Source: Sindora glabra
Lineage: Eukaryota; Streptophyta; Magnoliopsida; Fabales; Fabaceae
DNA length: 64,000 nucleotides
Assembly (NCBI GenBank): GCA_020226215.1
Contig: CM035226.1
Coordinates: forward strand, 92,032,895-92,096,894
Direction: 5' to 3'
Positions 49,322 to 63,865 of the stretch are shown in pieces. The translations under genes and the position numbers were made by a program. Position 1 is the stretch's first letter. Every line of letters begins with the position of its first letter. The notes beneath the pieces are model-generated. The model was not told the origin of the DNA. It ran no database searches and saw nothing but the letters and a program-made list of their open reading frames with translations.

Positions 49322-50796
49322 CAATCATATGATAATTACATCTTAAATCTAACTATATTTACAATCAATAAACAATCATTTATAATTATACAATAATTCA
49401 TAACCAATTGCATAGCTACATGCCAATGCCAATAATTTTTCAACGTAAAATCTCTTAAACACTCAATATTAATTAGTTATTTTGTAATAATATTATTTAA
49501 TAATGGTTAGGATTATGAGGAACTCTACCTCATAAAAAGTTGAGTATTTTTATCATTAAATTATTTTTTTAAATTTTAAAGTAAATGAATTAAAATTAAA
49601 ATATAAATATCAATGTATTAAAAATAATTTAATGGTGAAAATATTGAACTTATGGAACTTCCCATAACACTACTATTTGACAATGTAACTAAATATTTTT
49701 CATCTATTTTGATCTTGTAAGTTGTTGGAACAACCATTAATTACATCAAGTATAAAATTAAAGGAGTCACCTACCAACGATAGAAGATTAATTATTATGT
49801 TTACGTAATGTAAAGGGATAATTTATTAAACACCTAGTGCGTAATCTCAGTAGACCAGGAAAAATGAGATAAAACTAATTATTAGAATACCAAATACCAA
49901 CTCAGAAAAAAATCCCATTTTATAACATGTATTAAAATACTAAACCCTAGTTAGAGGAAATCAATTCTACAACTACACAATTTATAAATAAGACTACAAT
50001 CCAAATCACCCACAAGTTTTGGAAGACTTTCCTAACTGCGATAGTTGCAGTAGAATCAAAGAGAGATATAGAGAGGACAGTAGCGAAGGAAATCCATTAC
50101 TAAACTCTAGCGAAATATTGCATTTCACCGATGGAGGAAATAAAAGTTTCAAATTAGCAACGAATATATCCATGAATTTTCTCTTAGCTAATTTCTTTAT
50201 TAAACCGGTTATTAATAAAATTTAGTTAGACAAAATATTTATTATGTTTATATGTTGTTATAAATATTAAATACATATACACACATAAAAAATTATACAA
50301 ATAACATAATTTTTCTAAATATTTATATATTTGTTAATAATTTCTCTATAAATATATATTTTCTATATCTAAAAAATTTATGATAGAAGAATAACATATT
50401 GAAATTATTTACATATATTTAATTGAAATATCTAGTAGCACTTCTATTTCCATAAAACATGTAATATTTATGTACAACACACGTCTACATTATTTTTTTT
50501 TACAAATTTTATATCAATGAAAAAATAATTACATATATGTATGTATACACATTAGTTAGGAATTAAAATAAAACTTAAACAGTATAGCAACAAAATTAGC
50601 AATAAATAATAAAATTATTATATAAAAATGTTTCTTATTTGCAATCCATTGCTAGATTTGTTGCTATATAAAGATGTATTTTGGCGTGTAATTCCTGCCA
50701 TATTTAGATGATTTTATAAATTTCGCCACTAATTTTATCAATAGACTGACAAAATATATGATACTGTTCCTTTTCTGACTAACTAACTTTGTTGCT
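49322..50796. other. AT-rich intergenic region downstream of the transporter gene
   Basis: No gene supported. An open frame at 50019-50225 is short and lacks a recognisable domain. The part nearest 50796 should include the 3' untranslated region of the minus-strand transporter gene. Confidence 0.5.
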
Positions 50797-53700
50797 TTAT
50801 GATGATGCATTGTTTACTGCCACTAGATTTCTGCTGCTGCGTTTCGTTGCTATAGGTCGAATTTTTTGTCGTGTGGTGATTTCAGCCCCATGAACCCTTT
50901 TGTACACAAAACTCTTAGCAATCCACACAAACACACCCAAATTCAAAGCACTCAAAATAGCCAAAACCCAGTAAAACTTGTCGAGGTGTGCCCGGTTCAA
51001 ATTATCCCCAAGCCATTTCTCACCGATTCTTGAAGTCACAGCTTCCACAATGGATATAATAGCATTGCTAACAAAGCTTCCAACTCCCACAATGCTAATG
51101 TATGCTGCAGCTCCTAAGCTTCTCATGGCCTCTGGCATTTGGTCATAGAACAGTTCTTGGAGGCCAACAATGGAGAATGCATCAGCCACTCCCATCAGCA
51201 TGTACTGAGGCAACATCCACCAAATGGTCATTGGTATTACTGCTGTTGGGATGTCTATGAGATTGTGTTCCTTGGCAACACCTATCCTTTTGGCCTCTAC
51301 TAGAGCTGATATCACCATGGTTGTTATTGACAAAAATAGGCCTGTTCCGATCCTTTGTAGCACTGTTATGCCTGAAAAAAAATGCATTTATTTAATATAT
51401 ATATATATAGTAAAGTTTTGAATTTGAAGTCGAAAAATAATAAAAAGTAAAATTTTTAAAATAATATCAAGTATCATTATATTATATTATTCTAGTGCTT
51501 ACAAAATACAATATTTTAATGCTAGTGGTTATGTAATTATATCAATTTTTTTTTATCAATATTGGTAAATAAATTCATTTTTTATTCGCAATATTTTACT
51601 TATTTGTCAAATTTGACAGAACATAGATAAATGGAGCCAAGTACAAAAACAAGGTGGAAAAGCAAGGCACTGACACCCAGAAAATTTTTATGCTTTTTAC
51701 ATTTTTGTATAGAAAATTAATATTGCCCACTAAAATTGAAGTGGGAAATGATTGATGCACTCATCTTCTAAATCATCCACTTTTTTTTAATAGATAGTGG
51801 AATTTATAAATTTTATGTATCCCATCATTTATGAGGGAAAAGTGAAGATGAGTTTAAAAGAGTAAAAGCAGTATAATTATGATTGCGATCATAATTATGA
51901 TGCAATTTTGTTATCATTAGTAGAATTGCAGAAAAATGTCAAAATATGAAGTTATTGCAGTATAAAATTATGAAAAATTATAAATGTTGTGCAATTGAGA
52001 ACAGTAACCGCAATTTAGAACCTTTAGTGTGATGAATAACAGTTAGAAAGGTATATCTATTAATGAGGCATTAATTCATACCTGAGGGGTGGCCTGTGAA
52101 TTTTCTTGCAGCAGGCACAAAAAGACGATCATAGATGGGGAGGCCAATGAAGATTGTGAGCCCAACAAACCCTTGGAGTGTGGCCGGCGGAATCTCAAAA
52201 TGTGACCCTATCGAACGGATCAACGTCTTGCCTTGCTTGGTGAAAAATGTGTGAAGTTGAGTTGAAACTACGGTGAACATTAGGCAACTCAGCCATATTG
52301 GGATTAGACGAAGGACAAGTTTTACGTCTTCAACTTGAGTCGCTGAGCATAGTCTCCAAGGATTCCTAGTTTCCCTCGAGGCATCGTAGTCATCAATGAT
52401 CATTGCCTTGTCCAAAAATCTGTTGGAATAATTTCTGGTTAGTTAGTTAGTAAGTAATTAGGTTCCATCACGACCATTTCTAACACTAACCTTCCCGTCT
52501 GATCGAAAATGTGCTTTTCTTTTTAAACATAATTATAAAATAATAAAGTAACAAAACATATTTTATATTTTAATATTAAATATAGCAAAAAATAGTTTTA
52601 AATTTTTTTTATTTTCTTTCGTTATTAAAATTTTAAAAATTATTTTTTTAATTATAAGATATAGATATAATAAGTTATTGTTTCATTTATATAGAATATA
52701 AAAAAATGCAAATACACATCATTATCAAGCTAAATAAAAAATTTAAACAATTTACATCATTTTTTAAATTTAATTTATTTTCACTTATATATATATATAT
52801 ATATTAAAACACAAAAGAAACAGATCGAGGAAAGGATACATCACTCCCCCCCGCCAAGCTCTTTTTTAACTGTGCTTTAGGATAAATGCACCGAATTTGA
52901 TTGAGGAGGTAATAAAAATTTTGAATTTTATTAAAAAAAATTATATTTTATTAATTTATTTTACTATAAAACTTAATCAGCATATATAATTGTTGAGTGT
53001 TCATTAAGATACTAGAGATATAATTACGAAAAATAAATAAGTGCATTCTTTAATTAAAGAGACAAAAATAGGAAAAAACTATTTTTTACCTGTACTGGTC
53101 GGTGTGATGGAGGGAGTGAACCTGATGGGACCCACCATCATACCAATACTTGGTAAGATCTCGCCGGTCCTTGAGGCGCCATTTGCGGGAGGCAGCGACA
53201 AAAACCTGGGCCAGGCTTGTGAATGGACTTTCAGTTGGGCTTTCTATTATGTACCTCTTGATACCCACCAAGAACAATACCAGTGCTAAGGCCAGCACTC
53301 CTGTCAGTACTCCAAATCCCACTGCCCAACCCACATTGTCCTGTTTCACGGTTTATATTAATATTAATATTGATAAAAATATTTTTTTTTGACATGGAAA
53401 AAATAATTGAGGCGGTATTTTGTGATTTTTTTTTTAAATGTGCAATAAGTTAAGCACATATATTTATATTTTAATTATTTTAATAAAATATGTTGATCAT
53501 TGTCTCAACCCTCAAGAAAAACATTCCTGCTCTACGCTCGATTTTAAAAGTTTTAAATTCAAATTTAATTGAAAGTGAAACCAGTATTAAATTCACGGTA
53601 TAGGACAAATATTTCACCAAAATCATTATTAAATATAAAAGATAAATTACGTATATTATACTTATAGTTTTCTATATTAATTCAAATAATTTACTATCAT

Positions 53701-56700
53701 ATCATTATACTTAAAAGTTTAATTATTATACCAAACTAGTCAGTACTCTCTCTCTTTGACTGCTAACCTCTATATCATTGGCAAAGGTTAACCATCTTAC
53801 ATTTTTATTTGAATGAAAAAATATTTAATAATAATAAAATAATAAAAAATATTACAATTATTTATTACTAATATCAATTACTTCTATTAATAAGTATATT
53901 TATTATAGAAATAAAAGAATAAGTAGGTTGATTTAAATGTACTTATTAATAGAAGTAATTAGTATTAGTAACAAATTGATTATAATACTTTTTATTATTT
54001 TAATATTATTAAATTAATAGTATTTTTTTTTTCAAATTCTTATGAAATAGAACTATTTGTTGCTAACATCAAGTAACCTTACCATTGTTATAGTTTTTTA
54101 AATAATAATAGTAATTAATAATTATTTATCTAATTCACTTAATTTAATTTTTTTTAAAAAATCATAAAACTATAAAATTACTTAGCTATTAGAGGTTAAA
54201 CTCCTTTTGGAATAAGGAGCTATTAAGTAGTATATATATGGTGACCGATATATACATATATTAGTCATTTATATATTTTTATATCAATAAAAATTATTTA
54301 AATTCATTTATTATTATTAATAATTATTATTAATTATTATTATTTTTTAAATATCATATCATCCTTTTTTTGAGATAATATAAAATATTGTACAATGACA
54401 ATTGAAAACTCTATGCAAGATCAAAACATGAAATGTTAGTTGGAGATTAATGGTTCAAATTCCTGCATTATTAATCACTCATATATATATATATATATGG
54501 AGAGAGAGAGAGAGTAAATAAATCTGTCAATTAACTTGAGAATTTAATTACTTACCTGCAAATAAACGACAATAAATATAGCAGCAGTTGAGCCAAACAC
54601 TATTCCCAAATACCACCAATTGAAGAATGAGCTCTTAGCATTTCTTTCCTCCGGCGTCTCATCGTCAAACTGATCGGCGGCAAATGTTTGGACGCACGGC
54701 TTATGTCCACCGTCACCGATGGAGAGCACATAAAGCGCGAAGAAAAATAGGACTTTATTTTTTAGAGCTGAGACTGATAATGTCAAAATTATCATACCCT
54801 GTAATGTTTATGTGACATTAATTATATTCTTTGCTATAACTAAGCTAGCACATAAACATTATATAAATATTACAGCAGTATTATATATACCGATAATAAG
54901 ATTCGAAAAATATTTTTAATTTAGCATTAAATTTTTTTTGATTTAATAATAATGAACTTAAATTTTTTAATAATTATCAACTTAAAGTTCCATTAGAGTT
55001 TTATATATTAATTAAAAAATTTAACTTTATTTTTATAAAAATTAGTAATAAGAATTCAATCTAATCTCATTTGCATGTTTGAAGATCTGAAATAGAATAT
55101 TATATTTAAAAGATATAAAATGTAATTAAGTTGCAAATTAGAAAATGGAAATTATAACTTAAGAATATATATTTTTACACTTCAACTTAAACTATTACAT
55201 CTTTCATTTTCTTACAAAAACATCTGTCAAGACAAAGAAAAGGGAACCAAATCAATGGAAATTCTTATCTAGTTGATAAGCATATAAACTATGTGTTTAC
55301 TATTAATTAAAAATAAAGACAAATGTTACGAATGGTTGTTGAAAATTAATTATTTAAAAATTTTTATATTTATCTTAATTCTCATCAATAATAACTACAG
55401 AAATTATATATCTATTGGCCGAGAATTCCTCATAAATCATTGCATCATGGTGGAACCAAAAAAAAAAAAAATCATTGATCATCATAGAAAGAAAATATGT
55501 GTGTTTGTTTACTATTTTCAAAAATAATTTTTTAACTTTTTTAAAAGCAAAATTTTATATTTGCAAATTTGTTTTTGTAATATATTTTTAAAAATTATAA
55601 TTTAAATGTGTAGCTTAAGAATAATAAATAAAAATAATTTTTAAATAATTTTTAATTTATTTTTATTTTTATTTCAAATTTATAATTAAATAAATTATTT
55701 TTTATTACTATTTATTCTTTGTTTTTTGTCTAAAAATATTTTTAAATAAAACAAAAAAATTTAGAAAATAAAATATATTTAGACACACGGTCAATATTTT
55801 TACTCATGGGACCCACAACAGAGACTTGTGAGAGATGACATGGTTGCATCGCAAGCATACGCTGAATTTTATCAGAGAAAAAAAAATTAGATAAAATGAA
55901 AAATAAGTTCAGGATCAAATAAAAAATAATTTACCACAAGATATATGAGAGAAGACCAGAGGATGGTCTTGAAACGACCAAGGTAAGAATCAGCAACGAA
56001 GCCGCCCAAAATAGGAAATAGCGACGAAACGCCAACCCACGTATTAACGTTCATGGCCGCGGTAGTTGTTGGCTCGTGAAGGGCATTCGTGAGGTAGTTA
56101 ATGAGATTTCCTGCCAATCCTTGATATGCGAATCGTTCCGCAATCTCCACACCTACGAGTAAAATTAAAAATCGTTGGCTTGGATCGTGAATTCAAATTA
56201 AGATCCAGTTATTTCGGGAAAAATATTTTTTTAAAATAAATTATTATTATATTTAGTAATAAAAAATAATATATTATTTATATTAATAATTATAAAAAAT
56301 AATATTTAAAAATATATTAGTAAAAAATATTTTTTTAAAACAAGAGAAATTATTTTTTAATTTTCATATTTAATATTAAATAAAAAATACTTACTTTCAT
56401 GTTAATATTTTATAATTGTATATTATGAAAAGCATTTTTCGTTGGAGTCTAAAATTATATTCTTTTGAAAATTATAGAGGTAGCAGTGAGTTGTGGATTA
56501 TACACTATTGTGGCAATAACATCCGCAATAATTGCAATATACTTATTTATAAAAATATTTTATTTATATAATAAAATTTAAAAATCTTGATATTCTACTT
56601 AAGAATATATTTTATTTTATTTTATATAATATAATATTATGATAAACTAAAAAAATTGATTATATAATATAATTAATAGATATTATATAAAGTTTATTAT

Positions 56701-57326
56701 ATTGTGCGTGAAAAAATTTCCAAGAGAGCAATTTGTAATTTTACTGCCACAATTGCAAGAAGGGTAGTTGCTATGTTGACTGGAAGTGTCATTTAAAACC
56801 ATAACTTATGTATAGAATGAGTCCCCCCCCCCCCCCCCCCACCAAACATAATATATTCTTGCACTCAAATGTAGTAAATGTCAAGTTAGTTTTGAATTCA
56901 AATCTAAACAAAAAAGGGTAAAAGTGCCAAAAACAATATCAGGCCCGCTACAATACTAAGATTATCATCTAATGATTTATTTTACTTTGAGTATATTAAG
57001 ATTATCATCTAATGATTTATTTTTACTTTGAGCATATTTTGAAGAATATGAGCAAGTTTAATTAACACCCATCTGAACAGAATTAAAGAGAAGTGTTCTT
57101 TCCAAAAAAAAAAGAAAAAGAATTATGACAATATATAATTCATAACATTAATGAAAGACAAAATCCTGGAGAAAAAGAGAGAAAAGAAATTGGAGGAGGC
57201 GGAGGAGGGAGGAAAAAGCTTACAGATAATGAAGATGGCAGCTCGCCAGCCACCTCTTGCGGTGGGGGGTGGGTGGAGGATGAGGGCATTGCTTTTGCTT
57301 TCTGTGTCACTATCTACGGCCATCAT
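50797..57326 (-). CDS. NPF: NRT1/PTR FAMILY (NPF) transporter, subfamily 5-like, 6 exons
   Basis: NPF proteins are proton-coupled major-facilitator transporters for nitrate, peptides, hormones or other solutes, in the plasma membrane or tonoplast; the substrate here cannot be told. Exons 57224-57326, 55935-56152, 54556-54798, 53090-53340, 52082-52419 and 50797-51371 join in phase through GT-AG introns to give 575 residues, normal for the family. Residues 36-41 (VEIAER) hold the proton-coupling ExxER motif. GGHKPCVQTFAADQFD follows at about 137-152 and FFNWWYLG near 164-171. PWRLCSATQVEDVKL precedes the second helical bundle. PQYMLMGVADAFSIVGLQEL begins at about residue 439. The loop before GGHKP is short (about KNK). 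An in-frame stop at 57333-57335 precedes the start, and a second ATG follows directly. No damage is seen, so it is probably functional. Subfamily 5 placement is by eye. Confidence 0.95.
56823..56840. repeat. Poly-C run in intron 1 of the transporter gene
   Basis: Eighteen consecutive C on the plus strand, striking in such AT-rich DNA. The length may be unreliable in the assembly. Confidence 0.9.
56961..57041. repeat. Near-perfect 40/41-bp tandem duplication in intron 1
   Basis: ATTATCATCTAATGATTTAT and the following TTTACTTTGAG(T/C)ATATT occur at 56961 and 57001. They differ by one inserted T and one or two substitutions, so the event is recent. It does not reach the splice sites. Confidence 0.9.
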
Positions 57327-57416
57327 AATTAATTATGTAGTGCAGAAAAAAAAAAAAAAAGGAGGGAACTTGGTGAAAAAGGTGATATTTGACGAGTTTT
57401 TATTAGAATTTGTTTC

Positions 57417-57423
57417 TTATATA
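57417..57423 (-). promoter_or_regulatory. TATA box of the transporter gene
   Basis: GTGTATATAAGAAAC on the minus strand has a TATATAA core 91-97 nt upstream of the start codon. This is a normal distance for a plant gene with a leader of about 60 nt. Confidence 0.6.
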
Positions 57424-57489
57424 CACAAAAATCCCACATAATTAATTTCTTCTTCTCAGGGTGAGTTTCTCGGCGGTGAAAATATAGAT

Positions 57490-58236
57490 GGTCTGTTTAG
57501 TTTCTGTTTTCTAAAACAGTTTTTGGTTTTAAAAAACAAAAATATAAAAAGTCATTGTTTGGAAATTTGTTTCATGTATTCATTTTTTGAGAGTTATAAT
57601 ATCAAGTATGTAGCTTAAAAATCGAAACAATTTAATATATTCTCTTAATTTTTTTTTCTCAAAATGGTAATTTGTAATTAAATAAAGGAATTGTCCTCCA
57701 AATTTGATGGCTCCGCCACTAAAAATTGCTCCATCTTATGCACCATATTCCAATTTCCTCTCCATCAGTTGAATTTTGAAAACAATTTTTAAACAAGTTT
57801 TTAAATCATTTAGTTTTCTTTTTTAAATTGTTTTCAACTCTATTCTACTTTGTGAAATAATTTTGGAAAAAAATGCAAAAGAAGAAACAAATAGTCCATC
57901 ATTTGTATTCCGTTTTTTGGGTACTATTAATAGTGGGAACAATTTTTTTCTTCGAAAAACTACTACATAAGTGTGAAAATAGCTCCTTAAAATATTTATT
58001 AATTAGTTATGATCTAAATATAGTATATGAATTTCATGTAAAAGTAAAGGTGTTAATTATGGTACATATTCATTTATGTCCGAATCCATGTCTATTTGTT
58101 AGAAGGTCGAACATGCACAATTTATTTAATATGTTTAATAAATAAACTGAATTCCGGTGATTTGATTAACAATTTAATATTAATATACAGTTTTGTCAGC
58201 ATTTTAATAATATAGTAATATTTGATATTATCTTAA
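57490..58236. other. Upstream region of the transporter gene, no gene seen
   Basis: Contains GGTCTGTTTAGTTTCTGTTT at 57490-57509, which resembles one end of a hAT-like miniature element, but no matching right end was found. The open frame at 57873-58145 has no recognisable domain. Confidence 0.35.
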
Positions 58237-58690
58237 AGTTTATTTGGTATCAAAAAATTTTTGAAATGATTTCAATTTTTCTTACTAATGAATTTTATGA
58301 TTTGAAACTTTCCATTTATTTACAAATTAATTGTATTATTTGAAAATTATGTTAAAAATAATAATTTTAATTTATTTGTAAATAATTTTTTATTTGAAAT
58401 GTATTGAAAAATATATAAGATTCAATTGAAAAGTAAATTTCAATAGTATTATGGTAAATATAATATTAGAAAAAGGGCAAATTTTTTATATAATATATGT
58501 TTTAGACTAAATGAAATAAATTTTAGTAAAATTCTTACTAAATTTGATGAATTTTATGATGACACAAATGAAATTAAAATAGAAATTATAAATAAAATGA
58601 AAAAAATCTTTTAGTTAAAGCTAAATATCATTTGAAAAAGAAATTTATTTAAAAATTAAATAAAATATTATTTTTAAAAATAATTATCAC
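58237..58690 (-). mobile_element. MITE-like repeat, second copy, upstream of the transporter gene
   Basis: Reverse-strand copy of the repeat at 7284-7745, with TTTATTTACAAATTAATTG, AATAATAATTTTAATTTATT, GGTAAATATAATATT and TATGTTTTAGACTAAATGAA in matching order. The left end carries TTTATTTGGTATC. It lies about 0.9 kb upstream of the transporter start codon. Confidence 0.65.
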
Positions 58691-59260
58691 TATTATAATA
58701 ATAAAAAAAAGAAAACACTAGTATAGTGCATTATAACCTGGAAATTCATATTAACAAATACAAAGTTTATGATAAATATTGATATCAATAAAAATATTAA
58801 AATACATTCTTTATTAAATAGTTAAATAAATGACAAATGAGTAAAACTTGTACAAGTTCAAAATTCTGTTGACAAAGCAACAACACAAATCCAATAAAAC
58901 AATATTTTATCGTAGGTGAATACTCCGGGGTGAATACAATTGTGCTATTGGAAGAACGGTCTAAAGCATTAATTTTAAAAATATGCAGATTCAATGGTTG
59001 CAGGTAATTACTGAAAACTAACATAATTGGTAAACATCTCATTTTTTTTTTAAGTTCAACATTTTTACAAAATAACCTTTATTTCCCAGTTTCTCTATTA
59101 ACTTCGCTTACATAAATTGGCAACCACGAATGCAACACAGCTTTATACAGCAAATGGCAAATCTCCCTCCACTTTGATTTTGTGAAAAAAAAGAAAGAAA
59201 CTCAAACCCAATTGCAAAAAGAAGAGAAGAAACTAAAATTTGGGATCCATTGGGAAGGAA

Positions 59261-59282
59261 TTTTTTTTTTTTTTTTTTTTTT
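59261..59282. repeat. Poly-T run
   Basis: A 22-bp T homopolymer. It could be the poly(A) tail of a reverse-strand retroposed transcript, but no target duplication was identified. Confidence 0.8.
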
Positions 59283-59522
59283 GGGAAAATCCTAATTCAA
59301 TGAAACAAAAATCAAAGCAGATATAACAAATCAAGAACCATGGCTTTCTTTCCTGAACAAAGCATCAATAGATACATCGTACACTAGCCATGCTAGAAAT
59401 GGAACCATAGCATCCGATTCATATGAAATAGAAAAAATAAATGCATTATACAATTACAGATGACGACAAAACACTGTTGGTATCAATAGTGACTGGTGTT
59501 ATATTTGATTTGCTCCAAAGTC

Positions 59523-60698
59523 TAGCCTTAGCTCATGAGACTCAGTGGGCCAAACTTGGGCCAAAACCCATATAGTATAGTAAGCTTTGAGTCAAAATTT
59601 AAATTTTAACTTACATAATTTAAAGTTTATTTATAAATCAAGATTCAGATACATATTTTTAGACAAAATCCAAGTTAAACTTGTGAGCCCAACAACAATA
59701 CCAGAAGATTGTTGAACAAATTATTATATGAGAGTTTGCATCAATAAATTAAATCACAATTTCTTATATTTTATGATACTCTTATTGATTTTATAATTTT
59801 ATTTTTAAAAAATCACTTTAGGTTGAATTTAAGTTATAGAATAAAAATTGAAATATTCTAAAGTAAAATTTTGATTGCGCTTGATCATAACAATTACAAA
59901 GAAACATTGAAACAATGAAAATAATTTAAAAAAAATGACATATTATTATATTATGCCGAGAATAATGTACTCTTTGTAAATACTAGTACCTTTTTTCCCC
60001 CATATAAGCTATCAGTTCATTAGATTTGTTTTCCTTTACATTTTTTTTGTCTGAGAGGTGATGTGCGCTCTCGTATTTTATTATTAGTCGATAGAGGAAA
60101 ATCGTTTATTTTCCGAGTTGCAAGCTGAGATGCAAAATGTCAACTATATAATAATGAACTAGTTATTTCTTTGTGGACACATAATATAAATCAAAGTTAT
60201 GATGATTAAAAGCATAAAAACATAAATAATGTCATACTATTTGATGAGATCAAGTTATAGGGTTATTAATCTATAATTTTTTAACTTCTTTTTTTTATAC
60301 AACTTTTAAAAAATTATTTGTTCAAGAATTTGTAATTTAATTAAAGAAATTATGATTTTATAGAAAATTTTGAGATAATAAATATGCAAAAGACTTAATC
60401 TAAAGTTCATAATACATACATTTGAAAAAAAATTGCAACTTTATGAGAAAATAATAATAATACAAAATTTTCAAAAAGATTATAAGTAAGGTTAATTATA
60501 AACAATTTTTCTCAATTGAAATATGACTTTATGCAATATACAATTGAATTTCTACTTATATGATTTTTAATAATATATTAATTAACCATAATATAAATAT
60601 GTTTATATTAGAACTTGGACTTGGGTTTAACCCAAATTAACTTTAGACTTAACCTATAATACATGAAAAATTAGCCCACTGAGTGAGCCTAAGCCTAT
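59523..60698. mobile_element. AT-rich DNA element with about 30-bp terminal inverted repeats
   Basis: The left end contains TAGCCTTAGCTCATGAGACT followed by CAGTGGGCCAA. The right end, read on the other strand, contains TAGGCTTAGGCTCA followed by CTCAGTGGGCTAA. These pair over about 30 bp with a small gap. The interior is about 1.1 kb of AT-rich non-coding sequence. No clear target duplication was seen, so the superfamily is open. Confidence 0.5.
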
Positions 60699-63600
60699 AA
60701 CTTATATAATAATCCAAACCAAAATATATTGAATTTAATTGAATTAGAAGTGTCAAAATAAGTTGAGTTTAATAGGTTTGCATGGGATCGATATAATTTT
60801 GTCAGACTTAAGATTAAAATTGATACAAAAAATAATAATAATGACTCAACTTAATAAAAGAATAAAATTGATTAATCCAACCTATTAAAGAATTGGAATT
60901 AGTAAGTGTTAACTTGTCGCATTATTGAAATAACACATTAGTCTGATAATAGTAATAAATAATAAATAAATAATTTTTTTATTATATATTTATATATATT
61001 CAAATAATAATTTTAGTATATTAAAATTATACTTTAATATATATAATATTAAAATTATATATATGGGTAATATTAAATAATTTTTAATATTAAAATTAAT
61101 AAATTTATATATTTAATATTGTTAACATATATTACACAAGTTTACTAAAATAAATAATTACATTAAAATTTGAAAATATTTAATATTAAAATAAATGAAT
61201 CTACATGTTTAATATTACTAATAGATATTACACAAAATTATTATATTAAAATTAAAAAAATTAATGAAAATTATGTGAGAAATTCAATTTATCATCATAA
61301 AATTTAAAAATTAATAAAAAATAATTACACAAAGTAATTATTATAACTAAAAATACATAAAATAATATTAATTAAAGTAATAAATTATTACTAGTACAAT
61401 AAAATAGTGATATATTCACACACACACAGTATATATATATATATATATATATTACAAATTTAGTTTACAAAATATTTGTATCTATTTTAATTAATACTAA
61501 TTTTTTTTTAGTCTAGGTGCCATAGTTTAATTACTCTTCTAATTGAGAATTTTTATATTAAAAATATTGTGATTTAATTTTTTTACTATTTTTTATATTT
61601 AATAATAATAAATTTTTAAATAATAATAGAAATAATAATTAATTTTAATTAATTAATAATATAAAATTATAAATAAATAAGCAAGTGATGTAATAATAAT
61701 AAAGTATAACAAATTGTAAAACTTATCTAGGATTAGTTGGTAAAAGTTAACTTGAATTGAGTTAGTCGTAAAATTAGGTTAGCCTATTTTGATAGTTTTA
61801 AATTTAATAGACTTTTAAGAACTTCGAAACTTACAAACACCTCTGCTTCAAATACAAATGACGATGTAGGTGGTGTGTGAAACAAAGGTGATTGAGATCG
61901 ATAAATTTAAATGACTAGAGAAAAGTGAAAAAAATTATTGGCACAAAAATCAAGCAAATGAATTCTTTGGATTTGTGGAATGAATGCAAAAATTGTCGAA
62001 GGTTTAATCTTTCTATGCTTTTTCTTTCTCTTCTTTATCTTTGTGTCAAGAGATAAACTAGATTTTTTTCGTTTTTTTTAGATCGGCATTCAACAACATC
62101 GCACTGGCCATTCTCTTCATTAGATCTGCCTCGCTGAACTTTCTAGCTGATTAGTAAAGATCAGCAAATATAGAGAATGAATTGCCGAAAAAAAAAATGT
62201 AATTATTGGGGCATATTTTAAAATTCATTCAACTTTCATGTTGAAAGTTAAAAAAACGAAAATTGATGCAAAAATAAAAGATGAAATGTGGATGGCTTTT
62301 ATCGCATCCTCCCATAGCAACTTTGCCAAATTGCTACCAAAGTCACCTTTTGGGTATTATTTTTCTGTATTGTATGATCAACTCTCTTTTTGATTTAAGG
62401 GGCTGTACCTTTTTTTGACCTAAACTCATATATGTCAAATTCTCTTAAGTCAAGTTAGAGCTGTATCCACAAGTGCTGAAGGTGCCCACTCCAATTTTTC
62501 TTATCGATTGTTATGCCAGATTGGTTGAAAGATCTATCATGAAATAGCTATTTAATAACTTCAATTTACATTCTGCAAGGATCGCATGCTAAAATTATAA
62601 TTTCAATCACAGTTCAATATTAGTCATAATTTATTACTATTTTTTTTATAGAAGACTTGTTACCTCTTGTCCATTTTAATATTTTTAAATAAATTTTAAA
62701 TTTTGAAAATGTATTGAACAAATGAGAGGAGAAAGTTAAATATAATAAATATAGAGGACTTTAGATTCATGAAATTTACGTATTTTTAATTTTTAAATAC
62801 ATATTTTATTTCTTTTATAAAATATTTGAAACTAAAAAAATAAATAAATAGAAAATTAATTATGCAAGTTAATAAATAGAGTTTTATGATTGAGAAATAA
62901 CTGTCATATTAACTATGATTTTGAGGCTTTCATGGAAGATTTATCCCATTGGGAGCCTTCGTCAATTTCTTGGAAGGGGACTGGCCCAAGTTATTCTCTT
63001 GGTTGAAGAACTTATGAGTAGTTGATTTTTTTCTTAAATATTTTCATATTTAAAATTTAAAATAAAAAAAACTTCGAAATGCTACAAGTACAATAATTTG
63101 CGTGCCGTTGAAGTAAATATGAGATGTAAAATAAATAAATTTATACATATATAGAAGACTAAAACATAAAATTTCATTTTTTAAGTTTATTTATCATTCA
63201 ACTAAGCTTGTTAAAGTTATAATCTAAATCACATAACTCACATCTATGCAAATAGATAAAAAAATTTACACTATTTAATTGCTATTCAAGGTTCAAACAT
63301 AGTGGTACTGAGGCAGTAATATGATGATTGATTAATTGCTGAAGTGAGGTCAGACTACCAACAGTCCAGAGTTGAAATTTACAAAACAAAATTGAATAAA
63401 ATTTTTTTACCTAAGTTAACGCAAAAGAATTAGGAAAAATACATCAAAAAATATAAAATCAAGTTTGGGAATATTGCAAGTTTATAATTTTGATCAACGA
63501 ACTACCTGATCGGCAAAGGCATCAATGAAACTATTACTATGAAGTAATATATGCTTCTACTAAGCAATAAAGCAGACAGTGACTTCCCACAAACAATATC

Positions 63601-63865
63601 TTAGTCAGTTCAATGTCAATAGGATGAATTACACAGGAAAGAGCTTCATATTATGTTGATTACTCCATAGGAAACTTCTCATTTATTGTTCAAGATTCCC
63701 AAGGAAACTATAATGTCATTATGTAAATACAATTTTCACAAAACGATAATACATAAACCGTATGGAAATTCTTCAAGCTATCACAGTCACATTTTTGTTG
63801 AATCAGGATTATTTTGGGGGGAAAAAATGCATCCTTTCCTCATTAATTTTCACAGAAGTAGGTCT
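60699..63865. other. AT-rich intergenic region, no gene seen
   Basis: Simple AT-rich DNA with (CA)4 and (TA)n tracts near 61421-61451. About 61700-61840 has AAGTTAACTTG and GAGTTAGTCG-like words related to those near 14160-14790. About 61990-62170 and 62280-62560 have more balanced composition but no supported reading frame. Confidence 0.45.

Noticed and set aside
53041..53392. Plus-strand open frames across transporter exon 4
   Set aside because: They are antisense shadows of the NPF exon, whose minus-strand frame matches the family throughout.
54440..54470. GGTTCAAATTCC resembling a tRNA B box
   Set aside because: No cloverleaf, A box or acceptor stem could be built around it, and it lies in a transporter intron.
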